From positions 186,001 to 250,000 of the forward strand of contig BLAL01000241.1 in the NCBI GenBank assembly GCA_015698045.1: DNA of 64,000 nt, given 5' to 3'. Under the pieces are notes generated by a model, which searched no databases, was not told the DNA's origin, and was given only the letters and a program-made list of their open reading frames with translations. The translations under genes and the position numbers were made by a program. Positions 61,537 to 64,000 of this stretch are shown in pieces (positions within the stretch are counted from its first letter, which is position 1; each line of letters opens with the position of its first letter). The stretch comes from Rhizophagus clarus. Lineage: Eukaryota; Glomeromycota; Glomeromycetes; Glomerales; Glomeraceae.

Positions 61537-62225
61537 TGAAATTATCAAACATTTTGACCAGTTTATTTAAATATAACCTTTGATATTATGTCTAAAAATA
61601 GTGGAATTTGAACTAATAAATAAAATATAAAAATAAAGTAATATTTAAATCAATTACATTTTTTAGATTAAAGGTGAGAGGTAGTATTAAGAGAAAAGTA
61701 CTTAATATTGATGTTTGTTAGACGAATAGGTTCATAAAAAGCATGTGTTAGGATATTATCAATAAAAAGAATAATATTTTGATTTTGATGTCTCATTTGA
61801 TTGTCAAGATTTTTAGTAAGATACTCATTTCAGATGGAAACTTGCATTCAGCTTTTTTTATTCCAGTAGTAATCTATTGGAAGAGTCTTCTTGTTAATAT
61901 TTTTAAATGGTCATAAATTTTCATATTTATGTATGAATAATGGATGTAATTTTTCAGTTCCAATTGAATTACAAGTAAGAAAAACAGTTACCCAATCCTT
62001 TGATTGCTTTGTTCCAAATATAATGCCATTTGAAATTATATAGCTTAGTTTTATTTTTTAAAATAAACTGGTCTCATTATAAAGTCCTTTAAATTTTGAC
62101 AAATCTTATTCTGCATCATGTCAAGATCTTTAAATAATACACTTATTGTTTCGCCATGTATGTTATACTGCTTCAGGTTATATAATTTTTAAAATTATTT
62201 AACCATCCATGTAAAGATGGGTCCT

Positions 62226-62273
62226 CAATTGATTTCCAAAATCCGCAATATTGCGGGTTTTGGAAATCAATTG
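62226..62273. repeat. 48 bp near-perfect palindrome
   Basis: Starts caattgatttccaaaa, has centre ccgcaatattgcgg, and ends ttttggaaatcaattg. Only one base pair in each arm mismatches and there is no spacer, so it can form a cruciform. It lies 14 bp inside the left end of the hAT-like element. Confidence 0.9.
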
Positions 62274-62310
62274 CGCTTAGTAATTCGCAAACCCGCAAAT
62301 AATCCGCAAA

Positions 62311-62480
62311 CCCGCAAATAACCCGCAAATAATTTATAGTACCGCAAATAACCCGCAAATAATTTATAGTACCACAAATAACCCGCAAATAATTTATAGT
62401 ACCGCAAATAACCCGCAAATAATTTATAGTACCGCAAATAACCCGCAAATAATTTATAGTACTGCAAATAACCCGCAAAT
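62311..62480. repeat. 30 bp tandem array
   Basis: About five and a half copies of a 30 bp unit beginning accgcaaataacccgcaaat and ending aatttatagt, with single-base variants (accaca, actgca). Flanked on both sides by irregular cgcaaat/ccgcaa words from the element's subterminal region. Confidence 0.92.
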
Positions 62481-62575
62481 CTGCAAACCCGCAAATAATC
62501 CGCAAATCCGTATAGTATCGCAAATAATCCGCAAATCCGCAAATAATTTACATTATCGCAAATTTGCGAATAAGT

Positions 62576-63778
62576 GGACAAAATTGTCCACTTTTAGTAT
62601 ATAAATAAATTTGGTTATATTTAATTGCGAAGATTAAATTAACATGATTCATAAGTTTACAAAACGGACAAAATTGTCCACTTTTTAGTATATAAATAAA
62701 TTTGGTTATATTTAATTGCGAAGAATAAATTAACATGATTCATGAGTTTACAAAATGGACAAAATTGTCCACTTTTTAGTATATAAATAAATTTGGTTAT
62801 ATTTTATTGCAAAGATTAAATTAACATGATTCATGAGTTTACAAAATGGACAAAATTGTCCACTTTTTAGTATATAAATAAATTTGGTTATATTTAATTG
62901 CGAAGATTAAATTAACATGATTCATGAGTTTACAAAATGGACAAAATTGTCCACTTTTTAGTATATAAATAAATTTGGTTATATTTAATTGCGAAGATTA
63001 AATTAACATGATTCATAAGTTTACAAAACGGACAAAATTGTCCACTTTTTAGTATATAAATAAATTTGGTTATATTTAATTGCGAAGATTAAATTAACAT
63101 GATTCATGAGTTTACAAAATGGACAAAATTGTCCACTTTTTAGTATATAAATAAATTTGGTTATATTTTATTGCAAAGATTAAATTAACATGATTCATGA
63201 GTTTACAAAATGGACAAAATTGTCCACTTTTTAGTATATAAATAAATTTGGTTATATTTAATTGCGAAGATTAAATTAACATGATTCATAAGTTTACAAA
63301 ATGGACAAAATTGTCCACTTTTTAGTATATAAATAAATTTGGTTATATTTAATTGCGAAGATTAAATTAACATGATTCATGAGTTTACAAAATGGACAAA
63401 ATTGTCCACTTTTTAGTATATAAATAAATTTGGTTATATTTTATTGCAAAGATTAAATTAACATGATTCATGAGTTTACAAAATGGACAAAATTGTCCAC
63501 TTTTTAGTATATAAATAAATTTGGTTATATTTAATTGCGAAGATTAAATTAACATGATTCATGAGTTTACAAAATGGACAAAATTGTCCACTTTTTAGTA
63601 TATAAATAAATTTGGTTATATTTAATTGCGAAGATTAAATTAACATGATTCATGAGTTTACAAAATGGACAAAATTGTCCACTTTTTAGTATATAAATAA
63701 ATTTGGTTATATTTTATTGCAAAGATTAAATTAACATGATTCATGAGTTTACAAAATGGACAAAATTGTCCACTTTTT
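62576..63778. repeat. 91 bp tandem satellite, 13 copies
   Basis: Units begin ggacaaaattgtccactttt at 62576, 62666, 62757, 62848, 62939, 63030, 63121, 63212, 63303, 63394, 63485, 63576 and 63667, with a truncated fourteenth at 63758. The period is 91 bp (first unit 90). Each unit contains a 7 bp stem with an AA loop (tggacaaaattgtcca). Copies differ at only a few sites. Variant units with ttattgcaaag are the 3rd, 7th, 10th and 13th, so the array grew partly in blocks of three or four. Confidence 0.95.
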
Positions 63779-64000
63779 AAAAAAAATGATCATGTGAAGA
63801 TGATCTACAGTCAATCATAATTTTTGAGATTATTCAGATTATTTGTGGATTATTTGCGGATTTGCGGATTATTTGCGATTGCGGATTTGCGAATAATTAT
63901 TCTTCAAAATCTGCAATGTTCCGCAATATCGCAAATCGCAATTAATCCGCAATTAGGGTATTGCGGACACATCTTTACATCCATGAAAGCCTTTAAATTT

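Larger units (their letters stand above)
62204..63985. mobile_element. hAT-like non-autonomous element carrying two satellite arrays
   Basis: The element is 62212-63977 (1766 bp). Target duplication catccatg, 8 bp and perfect, at 62204-62211 and 63978-63985. Terminal inverted repeats TAAAGATGGGTCCTCAAT and, reverse-complemented, TAAAGATGTGTCCGCAAT agree at 16 of 18 positions and resemble the Ac-type TAGGGATG end. Both subterminal regions are dense in GCAAAT/GCGGAT words, as transposase-binding motifs are in hAT elements. The interior holds a 48 bp palindrome, a 30 bp array and a 91 bp array, and no transposase. Open frames across it (LRVICGTINY repeats) are translations of the array. It must be moved by a transposase encoded elsewhere. 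Confidence 0.88.
60741..64000 (-). pseudogene. Decayed pogo/Tigger-like DDE transposase, split by two insertions
   Basis: The transposase reads on the minus strand from beyond the right window edge to about 60741. From N to C: helix-turn-helix segment KFKGFHGWLNNFKNYIT (63986-64000 joined across the insertion to about 62203), catalytic-domain pieces SNGIIFGTKQSKDWVTVFLT and NSIGTEKLHPLFIHKYENL, a DDE-region piece LFIDNI-THAFYEP, NTTSHL, then AWDNITDIIIVNC and ILPKYEDKINVKDSENHDI, the usual pogo C-terminus. There are several stops and frame changes, so it is inactive. A hAT-like element (62212-63977) sits in the helix-turn-helix segment and a 242 bp MITE (61285-61526) in the C-terminal third. 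The tail down to about 60741 stays lysine/glutamate-rich. Confidence 0.75.

Noticed and set aside
62173-62581. Two overlapping repeat-protein frames
   Set aside because: They translate the 30 bp array and its flanks; the element is a non-autonomous transposon.
62311-63778. CRISPR-like look of the tandem arrays
   Set aside because: The units are head-to-tail satellites without unique spacers, in a eukaryotic genome.

Overview
The window looks like nuclear DNA of an early-diverging fungus, most probably an arbuscular mycorrhizal fungus of the Rhizophagus type. The reasons are the very AT-rich sequence, genes cut by many short GT-AG introns, two genes with HMG boxes of the MATA-HMG/Ste11 kind, and large intergenic tracts filled with transposon debris. 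The species assignment is inference; no search could be run.

Region 1 (1-16.7 kb) starts with about 3 kb of AT-rich sequence and then holds a compact gene block. In order: a coiled-coil protein of unknown role (+), a 105-residue membrane protein of unknown role (+), a cytochrome b5 protein of the Irc21/NCB5OR type (-), a 16-exon Gfo/Idh/MocA oxidoreductase (-), an intronless UDP-galactose-type Golgi nucleotide-sugar transporter (+), a ChaC-type gamma-glutamylcyclotransferase (-) and an Hel2/ZNF598 RING E3 ligase of ribosome-associated quality control (+). The last two are divergent and share a gap of under 200 bp. For the multi-exon genes the exon lengths sum to whole codons, which supports the models. 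They are general housekeeping genes, not a pathway.

Region 2 (16.7-48.2 kb) is gene-poor. A 22 kb stretch without a convincing gene carries a 452 bp hAT-like MITE inside an older repeat, a C-poor GA-rich minisatellite and many dT/dA tracts. It ends at an intronless single-box HMG transcription factor gene with poly-N, poly-Q and poly-H runs. Five kb further on lies a gene with two tandem, divergent HMG boxes on the other strand. Its C-terminal repeat seems to have lost one base. It is flanked by two copies of a dispersed repeat whose bodies are inverted to each other.

Region 3 (48.2-57.4 kb) is one full-length LINE of about 9.2 kb on the minus strand, with a poly(A) tail, a 13-15 bp target-site duplication, an ORF1, an APE endonuclease/reverse transcriptase ORF2 and an RNase H frame. 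It looks young but carries two frame interruptions.

Region 4 (57.4-64 kb) is a nest of DNA transposons. A decayed pogo/Tigger-like transposase gene (-) is split by a 242 bp MITE with a 10 bp target duplication and by a 1.77 kb hAT-like element with a perfect 8 bp duplication. That hAT-like element carries two tandem arrays (30 bp and 91 bp units) and a 48 bp palindrome in place of a gene. It is the most unusual structure here. I found no CRISPR, tRNA, rRNA or obvious new defence system.
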